Source: Rhodobacterales bacterium HTCC2255
GTDB lineage: Bacteria > Pseudomonadota > Alphaproteobacteria > Rhodobacterales > Rhodobacteraceae
Length of the DNA: 64,000 nt
Direction of reading: 5' to 3'
Assembly (NCBI GenBank): GCA_000153745.1
Contig: DS022282.1
Location: 726,027 to 790,026, forward strand
Below, piece by piece: positions 1-8,570 of this stretch. Numbering within the stretch: the first letter of the stretch is position 1; each line of letters starts with the position of its first letter. Under the pieces are notes generated by a model. It saw only the letters and a list, made by a program, of their open reading frames with translations. It did no database searches and was not told where the DNA came from. Made by a program: the position numbers and the translations under genes.

Positions 1-132
1 GGGCCGAATATTCTAGTTTTTTCTCCAAACCCAATGCCCACAGCTTGTAGGGCTCGTTTTTTTCCTGGTGAAGACCGCTCAGCATTATTTCATCCTAGCG
101 AAGAAGCAGCTCGCCTAATAAAGCAATTGTAA
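1..132 (+). CDS. C-terminal fragment, probable short-chain dehydrogenase
   Basis: An open frame enters from the left edge and ends at a TAA, giving 43 C-terminal residues. The tail contains PNPMPT, then RARFFPGEDRSAL and HPSEEAARLI. This resembles the end of NAD(P)-dependent short-chain dehydrogenases of the YciK type, where a P-x-T-x-x-RA-x-x-PGED segment and a final helix close the fold. The Rossmann motif and the YxxxK active site lie outside the window, so the family call rests on this tail only. The gene ends 9 nt before the convergent copper chaperone gene. A different family cannot be excluded. Confidence 0.45.
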   Translation, partial: GPNILVFSPNPMPTACRARFFPGEDRSALFHPSEEAARLIKQL

Positions 133-141
133 TAATAAATA

Positions 142-657
142 TTAATGGCTCATTTTATGGTCATGTTTTTTTTCAGATCTTTTATTATCTACTAATACTT
201 CTAGTTTCAAAACTTTTTTTTCAAACATCAGCTCAAGATGAATCTTATCACCATTCATAAGGCTTCTATTTAGTCCCATAATCATAACATGGTTTCCACC
301 ACGCTTGAATATTGATCGACTTTTGGGTTCTATGTTTACACCATCATTAATCTTTGCCATGGACATCACTCCATCTCCATCGACTGAGTGGGTGTGCAAT
401 TCAGCTTTTTTTGCGACATCGGCAGTAGCGCCAATTAATTTATGCTCAAGATTTGTACCATTTTCAATAATGAAAAATATTGCACCGGATTTGGCAGAAG
501 CACTTGAAACACGTGCGTAAGGTTGTACAATTTTCAAATTCTCATGCCCAATCTGTTGACCATGAAAATGCATCTTGTGTTGTGGTTTTTCCTTTCCCAA
601 AAAGAAGACACTTATACCAACAAAAAATGCTAAAATAATTATTAATGAATTTTTCAT
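142..657 (-). CDS. Periplasmic copper chaperone PCu(A)C
   Basis: This 171-residue protein begins with one hydrophobic segment (about residues 4-20), a signal peptide or membrane anchor, so it acts in the periplasm. The core shows the copper-binding pattern of the PCu(A)C (DUF461) family: H88, M98/M100, then H123 with M125/M127 in the segment HVMIMGL. The family delivers Cu(I) to the CuA or CuB centre of cytochrome c oxidase. Extra His/Met clusters flank the domain (HKMHFH near residue 27; KKHDHKMSH at the C-terminus) and may add metal-loading capacity. It stands alone between a convergent dehydrogenase fragment and rpmB. Confidence 0.88.
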   Translation of the reverse strand: MKNSLIIILAFFVGISVFFLGKEKPQHKMHFHGQQIGHENLKIVQPYARVSSASAKSGAIFFIIENGTNLEHKLIGATADVAKKAELHTHSVDGDGVMSMAKINDGVNIEPKSRSIFKRGGNHVMIMGLNRSLMNGDKIHLELMFEKKVLKLEVLVDNKRSEKKHDHKMSH

Positions 658-688
658 TTATATTTTTCCATAAGTTAATAATCTTATT

Positions 689-716
689 AAAAAAAAGCCC
701 CACTAAAAGTGAGGCT
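689..716 (-). terminator. Intrinsic terminator of rpmB
   Basis: Read on the minus strand, a 9-bp stem with one mismatch (697-704 with 708-715, closed by A696-T716) and a 3-nt loop is followed by a run of eight T. It lies about 25 nt downstream of the rpmB stop codon, as expected for a Rho-independent terminator. Confidence 0.8.
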
Positions 717-740
717 ATTCATTCAAAAAAAAATTGATAT

Positions 741-1031
741 CTAAGCAGCTGGGGCAGTAGCTTTTGCAATGTCTCTTTTAACTTTTAATGCTTTTTCAGA
801 TAACTCAGCATCTTTTGCTTTTGCCATGAATGCGTCTAATCCACCACGATGGTCAACTGTTCTAAGAGCAGCCGCAGATATTTTAAATTTAAATGCTTGG
901 CCTAAAACATCACTTGCTAGAGTTACGTCATTTAAGTTCGGCAAGAACCGGCGGCGGGTTCTATTTTTAGCATGGCTAACGTTGTTGCCAGTCATAGGGC
1001 CTTTACCAGTAAGTTCACAGCGTCGTGACAT
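741..1031 (-). CDS. rpmB: 50S ribosomal protein L28
   Basis: This 96-residue basic protein starts [20 protein letters not shown], the diagnostic N-terminus of bacterial L28, followed by the [10 protein letters not shown] rRNA-binding segment. The length matches the longer alphaproteobacterial form, with a C-terminal helical extension. L28 binds 23S rRNA of the large subunit. The gene is monocistronic, with a candidate promoter about 70 nt upstream and a hairpin terminator directly downstream. It is divergent from hrpB. Confidence 0.97.
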   Translation of the reverse strand: MSRRCELTGKGPMTGNNVSHAKNRTRRRFLPNLNDVTLASDVLGQAFKFKISAAALRTVDHRGGLDAFMAKAKDAELSEKALKVKRDIAKATAPAA

Positions 1032-1096
1032 GTTTTATTCCTTTGATTTGGGCTATCTAGTATTACTTCTAGAAAACATATGTATATCAAAGCCGG

Positions 1097-1125
1097 TGTT
1101 TAGGCTGGTCCCGGACAAACGTCAA
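1097..1125 (-). promoter_or_regulatory. Candidate sigma-70 promoter for rpmB
   Basis: On the minus strand TTGACG (1125-1120) and TAAACA (1102-1097) are separated by 17 nt, upstream of the rpmB start. The -35 box is close to consensus and the -10 box is weaker. This is pattern-based only. Confidence 0.45.
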
Positions 1126-1222
1126 GGGATTCGGTGCATCTAACAAAATTTTTCTTATTTTTTTACATAGTTTTTCTATTTTTATGTAAACACTCTTTAT
1201 TTTTTACACTATCACATATTAC

Positions 1223-3703
1223 ATGAATGATTTTGCAGAAAAACTACCCATAGATGAAGTTCTAAATGAACTAATAAAAGCTATGCGTGAAAAAAATCAT
1301 GCCGTCTTACAGGCTCCTCCTGGGGCTGGCAAAACTACACGAATACCGATTGCATTATTAGCGTCTGACTTATTTGAAAAAAAAATCATTATGCTTCAAC
1401 CCCGACGTCTTGCTGTACGATCAGCAGCAAAAAGATTGGCACAGCATTATGGTGATCAATTGGGGCAAACAGTTGGATACAGAATGCGTGGAGAAAGCAA
1501 AGTATCAAATAAAACACGCATTGAAGTCGTTACTGAGGGTGTTTTGATAAAAATGATTCAAAATGATCCAGAATTAAACAATGTTAGCTGTATAATTTTT
1601 GACGAATTTCATGAAAGGTCATTAAGCGCAGATCTTGGTCTTACATTTTGTTTAGAAATAAGATCTGAACTACGAGAAGATCTAGGAATTCTTGTTATGT
1701 CTGCAACTTTAGATGCAGCACCGGTTGCAAAATTGATGGGGGATGCACCTGTTATAACATCTTCAGGTAAATCATATGATGTTTGTCCATACTATTTATC
1801 AAAACCATGGAAGTTTAATAAAACCTTTAAGAATGATTTTATTCAGGCAATATCAGGTTTAATCATAAAAGCGTTTGAAGAAAATGAAGGAAGTATCCTT
1901 GCATTTCTTCCAGGTGCACGTGAAATCAAACAAGTTCAAACTTTTTTAAAAGCAAAATTAGCAAATGATTTAGATATTTACCCTCTTTATGGCGCCATGT
2001 CATTTGATGAACAACAAAAAGCAATATTACCTAGTTGCAGAAGAAAATTGATTTTAGCAACTTCCATTGCAGAAACTTCACTTACCATAAAAGATATAAG
2101 AATAGTTATAGATAGTGGATTAACTAGGAGATCAAGGTTTGACCCAAGTTCAGGTATGTCTAGGTTAATTACTGAGAGAGTTACTAAAGCTGAAGCAATT
2201 CAAAGAATGGGAAGAGCTGGCAGAACTAATACTGGCGTATGCTACAAACTGTGGACTAAAGGTGAAGAAGGTGGATTAAAACCTTTCCCTGAGCCTGAAA
2301 TACTCATTAGTGATTTATCTCCATTAGCAATGGAACTTGCCGCATGGGGAGTAAGTAATCCTAAGAACTTGCCTTTTTTAACACAACCAAAATCATCAGA
2401 TTTTCAAACTGCTCAAGAGTTACTTAGAGATTTAGGTGCGTTAAATGATAATGGAAAAATCACAGCATTGGGCCAAAAAATATCACTTGAGCCAACACAT
2501 CCAAGATTAGCACGTATTCTTATTTCTGGGGGTCAGGATGCAAATCTAGTTGTAGCTTTAATTGAATCAAAAGATATTTTAGGCCCAAATTCACCCACTG
2601 ATTTTAAATTGCGCATAGATGCAATGAAAAATTCCATAAGTTTTGAAAATAATAACCCGTATGCAATCAACAAAAAAGCCAGTTCTAATGTTCTTAAACT
2701 TTCCAAAAGGCTTCATCCTAAAGGTCAGCTAGAATTAAGTAATGCACAAATGGTAGCTTTAGCTTACCCAGATAGGATTGGCTTATCAAGAAATCAAAAC
2801 CGTGGACAGTTTCTATTATCAGGAGGCAAAGGTGCATTTATTAGCGCTTCAGATCAACTTGCATCAGCTAAAATGATAGTTGCCTTAAATCTTGATGGTG
2901 ACAAAAGAGAAGCCAAGTTACGCATAGGAATTGAAATTCTAGAAACTGAATTTATGGAATTATTCCATGACCAAATCAAGTTTAAACGAATTTGTGAATG
3001 GTCAAAACGTGAATTAAAAGTGATAACCTCAGAAGAAAAAACCTTTCAATCATTAGTATTGAGCAAAAAGAAATGGACAAGTTGTAATCCCGAATTGATT
3101 GCTAAGGCACTTTTAATGGGGATTAATGATATTGGTTTAGATATATTACCTTGGACTTCTAAAACTAAAAATTTTCTTGCTCGCGCAAACAAATTAAATC
3201 AAACAAGTGATTTTTTACCAAACTGCTCTTTAGAGTTTTTATCAAAAAAAACACATGAATGGCTTTTGCCTCATTTAGTAGGCTTTCGGTCAAAAGGAGA
3301 TTTAGAAAAATTAAACATGATAGATATTATAAAAAATTTATTTAGTTGGAAGCAGATAGAATATCTAAATAAAAATGCACCAGAATTTATACTGGCCCCC
3401 ACAGGAACAAAAATGATTATCAATTATTCGGAAGAGCAACCCAAAATAAGAATACGTTTACAAGAACTTTTTGGCCTAAAAACACATCCAACGATAGGCG
3501 AGAATAACGAGCCTTTATTAGTTGAACTGTTATCACCAGCTATGAGAATTGTTCAAACTACATCTGATTTACCTAAATTTTGGTTAACTTCTTACTCAGA
3601 TGTTAGAAGGGACATGCGTGGTCGCTATCCAAGGCATCCTTGGCCTGAAGATCCAATGAATGCTGAGCCTACTCGAAGAATAAAAAAGCAAAATAAAACT
3701 TAA
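1223..3703 (+). CDS. hrpB: ATP-dependent RNA helicase HrpB
   Basis: An 826-residue DEAH/DExH helicase of the HrpB family. Motif I is PPGAGKTT (residues 32-39), motif II is DEFH (127-130), motif III is SATLD (160-164), and motif VI is QRMGRAGR. The HrpB-specific C-terminal domain ends with RRDMRGRYPRHPWPEDP, which is highly typical. HrpB is a cytoplasmic RNA-dependent ATPase whose cellular substrate is poorly defined. The gene is divergent from rpmB, and its last 4 nt overlap the convergent DMT transporter gene. The length is full for the family. Confidence 0.95.
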   Translation: MNDFAEKLPIDEVLNELIKAMREKNHAVLQAPPGAGKTTRIPIALLASDLFEKKIIMLQPRRLAVRSAAKRLAQHYGDQLGQTVGYRMRGESKVSNKTRIEVVTEGVLIKMIQNDPELNNVSCIIFDEFHERSLSADLGLTFCLEIRSELREDLGILVMSATLDAAPVAKLMGDAPVITSSGKSYDVCPYYLSKPWKFNKTFKNDFIQAISGLIIKAFEENEGSILAFLPGAREIKQVQTFLKAKLANDLDIYPLYGAMSFDEQQKAILPSCRRKLILATSIAETSLTIKDIRIVIDSGLTRRSRFDPSSGMSRLITERVTKAEAIQRMGRAGRTNTGVCYKLWTKGEEGGLKPFPEPEILISDLSPLAMELAAWGVSNPKNLPFLTQPKSSDFQTAQELLRDLGALNDNGKITALGQKISLEPTHPRLARILISGGQDANLVVALIESKDILGPNSPTDFKLRIDAMKNSISFENNNPYAINKKASSNVLKLSKRLHPKGQLELSNAQMVALAYPDRIGLSRNQNRGQFLLSGGKGAFISASDQLASAKMIVALNLDGDKREAKLRIGIEILETEFMELFHDQIKFKRICEWSKRELKVITSEEKTFQSLVLSKKKWTSCNPELIAKALLMGINDIGLDILPWTSKTKNFLARANKLNQTSDFLPNCSLEFLSKKTHEWLLPHLVGFRSKGDLEKLNMIDIIKNLFSWKQIEYLNKNAPEFILAPTGTKMIINYSEEQPKIRIRLQELFGLKTHPTIGENNEPLLVELLSPAMRIVQTTSDLPKFWLTSYSDVRRDMRGRYPRHPWPEDPMNAEPTRRIKKQNKT

Positions 3704-4647
3704 CGCCTCCTGATGGCTCGCAACATTGCCCCTACTCGCAAACCACTTCCCAATTCTCTTGATCGTGTTCGTAAGACAGGAGTATTTTCAGAATTAGAAC
3801 CACTTTCACGAACAACTATGTAAAGACCACTTAAAATAATAATTGTGGCCCCAGCGATCACAGAACTACTTATTTTTTCATCAAATAAAAAATATCCAAA
3901 AATACTTGCCCATATAATCTGGGAATACTGCATGGGCGCGACTATTGCAGCCTCACCTTCTCTGTACGATGCAATCACAAATAAAGTTGCTACTAGGCCT
4001 AGGATGGCAATTAAAAAGGAAATACGCATATCTTCAATTGGCATAGGCCTGTAATTAAATTGTAATGCAAAACCCATTATGAAAAATGTTATTAACATTG
4101 GGTAAATCATTAGAACTACTAATCGTTCATCTTTCCCGATTTTCCTCATAATTACTGAAGCTGTTGCACCACTAAATGCGGCTCCAAGTGCTGCTAGGTG
4201 TCCAATTCCAAGCTGGACATCATCAGGCCTCAAAACAATCAAAACGCCAATCAGACCTGTTAACACTGCAACCCAACGGTGAAATCCAACTTTTTCGCCT
4301 AAAATAGGGATTGCCAAAACTGTAATCAACAAAGGCATTGCAAACAAAATACTATAAACTTGTGCAAGCGGTAAAACAGAGAATGAATAAAATGCCAATA
4401 AACCAGTCATCATCGTCGCGATAGTTCTAATTCCTGACCAAATAGGGTGAACAGGAAGCAAAGTTCCAGGCCTTGAATCCTGTATCATTATCAATGCTAC
4501 TAATGGCATTCCAAATAAAACATTGAAAAATACAATTTGGAAAGCGGAGTATTCTGCTCCTAATATTTTTACAAAAACATCATGTGTCGCATAAATTGCA
4601 AATGCAGTTAAGGAATAAAGAGCAGCTTTTATGTTGGATTTTTTCAT
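3700..4647 (-). CDS. DMT-superfamily transporter (two EamA domains)
   Basis: An integral membrane protein with about ten hydrophobic helices arranged as two EamA repeats, as in the 10-TM drug/metabolite exporters (RhaT/YdcZ-like). The start at 4647 (MKKSNIKAALYSLTAF) is preferred. A longer frame reaching 4725 would run through the terminator of the upstream gene and adds a sequence without membrane character. The C-terminus carries a basic cytoplasmic tail rich in Arg (RSRELGSGLRVGAMLRAIRRR in part). The substrate cannot be predicted. The gene is convergent with hrpB, sharing 4 nt at the stops. Confidence 0.85.
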   Translation of the reverse strand: MKKSNIKAALYSLTAFAIYATHDVFVKILGAEYSAFQIVFFNVLFGMPLVALIMIQDSRPGTLLPVHPIWSGIRTIATMMTGLLAFYSFSVLPLAQVYSILFAMPLLITVLAIPILGEKVGFHRWVAVLTGLIGVLIVLRPDDVQLGIGHLAALGAAFSGATASVIMRKIGKDERLVVLMIYPMLITFFIMGFALQFNYRPMPIEDMRISFLIAILGLVATLFVIASYREGEAAIVAPMQYSQIIWASIFGYFLFDEKISSSVIAGATIIILSGLYIVVRESGSNSENTPVLRTRSRELGSGLRVGAMLRAIRRR

Positions 4648-4698
4648 TAGCCAATGGCATCCATTAAAATAAATAAAGTTTTTGTTTGCTTTGAATGC

Positions 4699-4722
4699 AA
4701 AAACGCCTCCATAATGGAGGCG
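4699..4722 (-). terminator. Intrinsic terminator downstream of the DUF6280-like gene
   Basis: An 8-bp perfect stem (4704-4711 with 4715-4722, CGCCTCCA/TGGAGGCG) with a 3-nt loop is followed on the minus strand by TTTTTGC. It separates the small upstream gene from the DMT transporter and helps fix the transporter start at 4647. Confidence 0.8.
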
Positions 4723-4741
4723 CACAACTGCTTAGTATTGG

Positions 4742-5056
4742 TTAAGCAGCTTCTTTAGCAGCAGCCTGCCGTTCACTCTCTTCGCGAGATAGCGCAACAG
4801 ATGTACGCACACCTTTTTCTACAAAACCCATCATACCAGTCACACAACGCTCTGTTGGTTCAATTCCAGCACACATCAAAACCTCACGCCCATCTCGTGA
4901 GCGTGCCCAGCGTGCGATGGACTCTACGCCATTGCCATATTTCTTATCATCTGCAATGGCATCATCCAGTGCAGCAAGCACCACAGCGGCAAAAAGCTTT
5001 TGGGCTCTTTTGCCTTGATCGTTTGTGTAAGCCGTGTCGTCAACGAAATCAAACAT
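4742..5056 (-). CDS. Small conserved protein, DUF6280-like
   Basis: A 104-residue soluble protein with N-terminal VDDTAYTNDQGKRAQKLF, then AAVVLAALDDAIADDKKYGNG, a central ARWARSRDGREVLMCAGI and a C-terminal SVALSREESERQAAA helix. I recognise this as the conserved small protein family (DUF6280) found across Rhodobacterales; no function is known to me. It is predicted mostly helical, with no signal peptide or membrane segment. It has its own terminator and is divergent from efp. The family name is from memory of the sequence pattern, so the assignment is moderately secure. It is a lineage marker more than a functional clue. Confidence 0.7.
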   Translation of the reverse strand: MFDFVDDTAYTNDQGKRAQKLFAAVVLAALDDAIADDKKYGNGVESIARWARSRDGREVLMCAGIEPTERCVTGMMGFVEKGVRTSVALSREESERQAAAKEAA

Positions 5057-5262
5057 CTCGTCGTCCTTTATATTGTTATAATTTATAAGGTTTTTGTAAT
5101 ATGACTATTCTGAAACAATTAGGTACCCCATTTTGCGCATAGCTAATATGCATTATTTGCATACCTTAACTCTTTTATAAGCATTTTAAGAGCCTTGTCG
5201 TTGCTCACATAAATTCATATAAGTCAGTTAATTATATTTTCAACCACCTAAGGTGCCAAAAA

Positions 5263-5826
5263 ATGCCAAAAATAAACGGTAACGAAATTCGAATGGGTAA
5301 TATACTGGAACATAATGGGGGTCTTTGGATCGCTGTAAAAATTGACCATGTTAAGCCAGGTAAAGGTGGTGCATTTGCACAAGTTGAAATGAAAAATTTA
5401 CGTAATGGTTCAAAACTTAATGAACGTTTCAGATCAGCAGATAAAGTTGAAAAAGTACGTTTAGAGCAAAAAGATCAACAATTCCTTTATGAAAATGATG
5501 GAATGTTGGTATTCATGGACAATGACACCTTTGAACAAATTGAACTACCGTCAGATATACTTGGTGAAAGAAGACCTCTATTGCAAGATGGAATGATAAT
5601 TCAAATAGAGTACTACGAAAGTGAAGCACTTAGCGCTTCATTACCCACAAAAGTAGTTTGTAAAGTGATTGAAACAGAGCCAGTAGTAAAAGGCCAAACA
5701 GCTGCAAATAGTTTTAAACCTGCGGTTCTGGATAATGGTTTACGCCTTATGGTTCCTCCATTTATTGAACAGGATACAGATATTATAGTTCACACCGAAA
5801 CAATGGAATACTCTGAAAGAGCCTAA
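5263..5826 (+). CDS. efp: Translation elongation factor P
   Basis: A 187-residue EF-P with the KOW-like N-domain and two OB domains, full length. EF-P binds between the P and E sites of the ribosome and relieves stalling at polyproline. The tip loop reads KPGKGGAF, placing a lysine at position 34, the residue that is beta-lysylated by EpmA/EpmB in many proteobacteria; neither modifying enzyme is encoded in this window. The start ATG follows ACCTAAGGTGCCAAAA, with AAGG acting as ribosome binding site. It is divergent from the DUF6280-like gene and convergent with metF, whose stop lies 18 nt away. Confidence 0.96.
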   Translation: MPKINGNEIRMGNILEHNGGLWIAVKIDHVKPGKGGAFAQVEMKNLRNGSKLNERFRSADKVEKVRLEQKDQQFLYENDGMLVFMDNDTFEQIELPSDILGERRPLLQDGMIIQIEYYESEALSASLPTKVVCKVIETEPVVKGQTAANSFKPAVLDNGLRLMVPPFIEQDTDIIVHTETMEYSERA

Positions 5827-5843
5827 TTCTTTCAATGTTTTAT

Positions 5844-6725
5844 TTATGCAACTTTAGTAATATTTGTTGAAGTAACTTTACGGCCTAAAGCTTCACAAAC
5901 TTTTTGTGTTAATTTTGGGTCATTTAAAGTATAAAAATGTAAATTATTTACTCCCTCTTGCATTAATTCGTTACACATCTCTGTGCATAGTGCCTGCGAT
6001 AATAGATCATGTTCTTCGTTATTTTTACAATTTTCATAAGCCTTGCTCATCCATTGTGGTGCGTCCATGCCGCAACGCTTTGCAAATATTTTTGTTTTAC
6101 TCCAATTTTCAACAGGCAAAATACCAGGTATAATATTCTGGTAAATCCCAGCAGCATTACATTTGTCTCGAAAACGTAAAAAATCTTCTTTATCAAAAAA
6201 GAATTGAGTAATAGCACTATCAGCACCAGCATCAAATTTAGCTTTTAGCACATCTAAATCAGATTTTTCTGATTGAGCATTTGGATGTACATTCGGATAA
6301 GCCGCAACATATAGTTCGAAGTTAGTGTTTTTTTTAAGAGACGCAATTAACTCAACTGATGAAGAGAAGTTATCTGTTTCATGATTCTCAGAACCTTGAT
6401 CCTCTGGTGAGTCCCCTCTTAAAGCTACTATTTTTCTTGCTCCAGCTTTTCCATATTCAAGAGCGATATCCATGATTTCTTTTTTTGAGGATCCAACACA
6501 TGTTAAATGACCCGCCACATCAATATTATACTCTTTCGCTATTACAGAAACAGCTGATTGTGTCAGTTCACGAGTTGAGCCATCTGCCCCATAAGTTACC
6601 GAAATAAAGTTAGGATTTAATTTTTCTAGCACTTCTATAGTACGCCAAAGTTTAAAACTTGCCTTTAAATTGCGAGGTGGAAAGATCTCAAAAGAAAGCC
6701 CAAAGTCTTTATGATTTATGTCCAT
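5844..6725 (-). CDS. metF: 5,10-methylenetetrahydrofolate reductase
   Basis: A 293-residue TIM-barrel flavoprotein that reduces methylene-THF to methyl-THF, the methyl donor of methionine synthesis. The N-terminal FEIFPPRN contains the catalytic glutamate (E13). VTYGADGS, HLTCVGSS and ALRGDSPEDQG are the FAD/folate-binding segments of the family, and QFFFDKEDF and PGILPVEN follow in the expected order. The gene is divergently transcribed from a MetR-type LysR regulator, with a MetR box between them, so homocysteine-responsive activation is the likely control. Confidence 0.95.
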   Translation of the reverse strand: MDINHKDFGLSFEIFPPRNLKASFKLWRTIEVLEKLNPNFISVTYGADGSTRELTQSAVSVIAKEYNIDVAGHLTCVGSSKKEIMDIALEYGKAGARKIVALRGDSPEDQGSENHETDNFSSSVELIASLKKNTNFELYVAAYPNVHPNAQSEKSDLDVLKAKFDAGADSAITQFFFDKEDFLRFRDKCNAAGIYQNIIPGILPVENWSKTKIFAKRCGMDAPQWMSKAYENCKNNEEHDLLSQALCTEMCNELMQEGVNNLHFYTLNDPKLTQKVCEALGRKVTSTNITKVA

Positions 6726-6764
6726 AATAATACCTTTTTCTTTTTTGTACTTAAAAAATAAACT

Positions 6765-6777
6765 TGAATCAAATTCA
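6765..6777. promoter_or_regulatory. MetR operator between metF and metR
   Basis: TGAATCAAATTCA matches the MetR recognition pattern TGAA-N5-TTCA, including the central A/T. It sits in the 95-bp divergent region between metF and the LysR gene. A second, weaker copy (TGAA-N5-TTAA, 6796-6808) lies closer to metR. The pattern is established for enterobacterial MetR; its use here is inference. Confidence 0.65.
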
Positions 6778-6820
6778 TATTTTTAATAAATAATATGAAA
6801 ATTATTAATATAGGTATAAA

Positions 6821-7711
6821 ATGTATTTAGAATTTCGTCATTTAAAAACAATAAAAGCTATCCACGAATATGGGGGCCTTGCCAGAGCTGCTGATATTCT
6901 TTGCATATCCCAATCTGCATTATCACATCAGGTTAAAGCATTAGAAGATCAAGTTGGAATGGAGTTGTTCCTCCGTAGATCAAAACCCTTAAAGCTTTCA
7001 AAGGCTGGGCATAAACTCCTGATATTGGCAGAGAAAATATTACCCCAAGTATCAGAACTTGAAGATGATTTTGCAGGACTAATCAGTGGCTTAGGAGGAC
7101 GATTGCATATTGCAATTGAATGTCATGCTTGCTTTGAATGGCTATTTCCAGTTCTAGAGAGTTTTCGTAAAAACTGGCCTGATATTGATATTGATATTAA
7201 ACCTGGGCTATCGTTCGATGCATTGCCGGCCCTACAGCGCGAAGAAGTAGATATTGTAATCTCATCTGATCCTGAAGAATTAAAAGGCGTAGTTTTCAAA
7301 CCACTGTTTGAATATACTCCAACCTTTGTTTGCGCAGAAAATCATCCCTATGCGCAAAAAGAATACATAGATGCGGAAGATTTTCGTGAACAAACACTCA
7401 TAACTTATCCAGTTGATAAAAATCGATTAGACATTTTTTCTCAACTACTAACTCCAGCTCATGTTGAGCCAGCAGCCATCAGGCAAGCAGAATTGACAGC
7501 AGTAATCATATTACTTGTTGCCTCTGGACGGGGTGTCTCAGTTTTACCTGATTGGGTGGTTAAGGATCAGAAATATAAACATAATTTTGTAACAAAACCT
7601 GTTACCGTAAATGGCTTAAAGCGAAAATTATATGCTGCAATAAGACAATCTGAGTCTGAAACACCATTTATGAAAGACTTTGTTAGCTTAACAACTAAGC
7701 AAAGAATTTAA
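6821..7711 (+). CDS. metR: LysR-family regulator, MetR type
   Basis: A 296-residue LysR regulator. The N-terminal winged helix-turn-helix (about residues 4-62) has the typical AADILCISQSALSHQVKALE recognition segment, and the C-terminal part is the periplasmic-binding-protein-like effector domain. The N-terminus MYLEFRHLKTIKAI and the divergent arrangement with metF identify it as MetR, which uses homocysteine as coregulator to control methionine genes. The intergenic region holds a canonical MetR box, consistent with autoregulation and control of metF. Other LysR proteins could look similar, but context makes MetR the best call. Confidence 0.85.
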   Translation: MYLEFRHLKTIKAIHEYGGLARAADILCISQSALSHQVKALEDQVGMELFLRRSKPLKLSKAGHKLLILAEKILPQVSELEDDFAGLISGLGGRLHIAIECHACFEWLFPVLESFRKNWPDIDIDIKPGLSFDALPALQREEVDIVISSDPEELKGVVFKPLFEYTPTFVCAENHPYAQKEYIDAEDFREQTLITYPVDKNRLDIFSQLLTPAHVEPAAIRQAELTAVIILLVASGRGVSVLPDWVVKDQKYKHNFVTKPVTVNGLKRKLYAAIRQSESETPFMKDFVSLTTKQRI

Positions 7712-7778
7712 TTTTCCGCTTGGTATCTTCATCTCTACAGCATATAGGTTCAAAATCCGAATATTAGAGGTAATTCAC

Positions 7779-8570
7779 ATGGCACAATGGTCTGCAAATA
7801 TTAATGTAATGTTGAAAGCAATTCGCGTCGCAGGTCGTGCTATGATGCGTGATTTTAAAGAGGTGGATAAATTACAAGTTTCTAAAAAAGGTCCGAATGA
7901 TTTTGCTAAGCGTGCTGACCAACGTGCGGAAGAAATACTGCAAGAAATGTTATTTGAAGCCAGACCTAATTATGGATTTGTTGGCACAGGTGGACGCGAA
8001 ACTAAGGGCGAAGATCCAACACGTCGCTGGATAGCTCAACCATTAGATGGTTTAGACAATTTTATTCATGGCTTACCACATTGGTCATTATCGATAGCTC
8101 TTGAATACAAAGGTTCTATAGTGGCAGCAGTGATTTTAAGCCCGGTAATTGAAGAGTTATTTTTAGCAGAAAAAGGTGCTGGGACTTGGTTAAATGAGCA
8201 ACGCGTTCGTGTATCCGGGCGTACAGCTTTAGATCAAATGGTATTTGCGACCGAGTTTCCATCAGGTAACAAAGGTGATCTACCTACGCACTTAAAAGAT
8301 ATTGCAAGAATTGCACCTGGTGTTGGTGGTGTCCGAAGTTTGGGAGCTATTGGCCTAGACTTAGCTTACACTGCTGCAGGTCGATACGATGGCATCTGGG
8401 CTAGAGAACTGAAACATTGGGAGATGGCAGCAGGCTTACTACTAGTTCAAGAAGCTGGTGGATTATGCCAAGCTATAGTTGAGCACGAAGACCCGATGCA
8501 AACCGGAACAATTATAGCTGCAAATGGTGAGGGACATGCTAAGTTTTCTAAGTTAGTTCGTGATAAATAA
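7779..8570 (+). CDS. SuhB/inositol-monophosphatase-like protein with degraded active site
   Basis: A 263-residue member of the inositol monophosphatase (IMPase) fold, alignable throughout with alphaproteobacterial SuhB. The metal-binding residues are changed: the usual GEEGG motif is GTGGR (residues 69-73), DPLDGTTNF is QPLDGLDNF (87-95, so the first Asp is Gln and the metal-ligating Thr is Leu), and the usual WDMAAG is WEMAAG (E215). Only D90 of the main carboxylate ligands is unchanged. The surrounding scaffold, such as NFIHGLPHW and AEKGAGTW, is intact, so this is not a decaying gene. E. coli SuhB has a phosphatase-independent role in rRNA antitermination with Nus factors; a similar structural role is possible here. 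The last 23 nt overlap the convergent ygfZ gene. Confidence 0.85.
   Translation: MAQWSANINVMLKAIRVAGRAMMRDFKEVDKLQVSKKGPNDFAKRADQRAEEILQEMLFEARPNYGFVGTGGRETKGEDPTRRWIAQPLDGLDNFIHGLPHWSLSIALEYKGSIVAAVILSPVIEELFLAEKGAGTWLNEQRVRVSGRTALDQMVFATEFPSGNKGDLPTHLKDIARIAPGVGGVRSLGAIGLDLAYTAAGRYDGIWARELKHWEMAAGLLLVQEAGGLCQAIVEHEDPMQTGTIIAANGEGHAKFSKLVRDK

Noticed and set aside
4648-4725. N-terminal extension of the DMT transporter
   Set aside because: It would translate through the terminator hairpin of the upstream gene and adds no membrane or conserved sequence.
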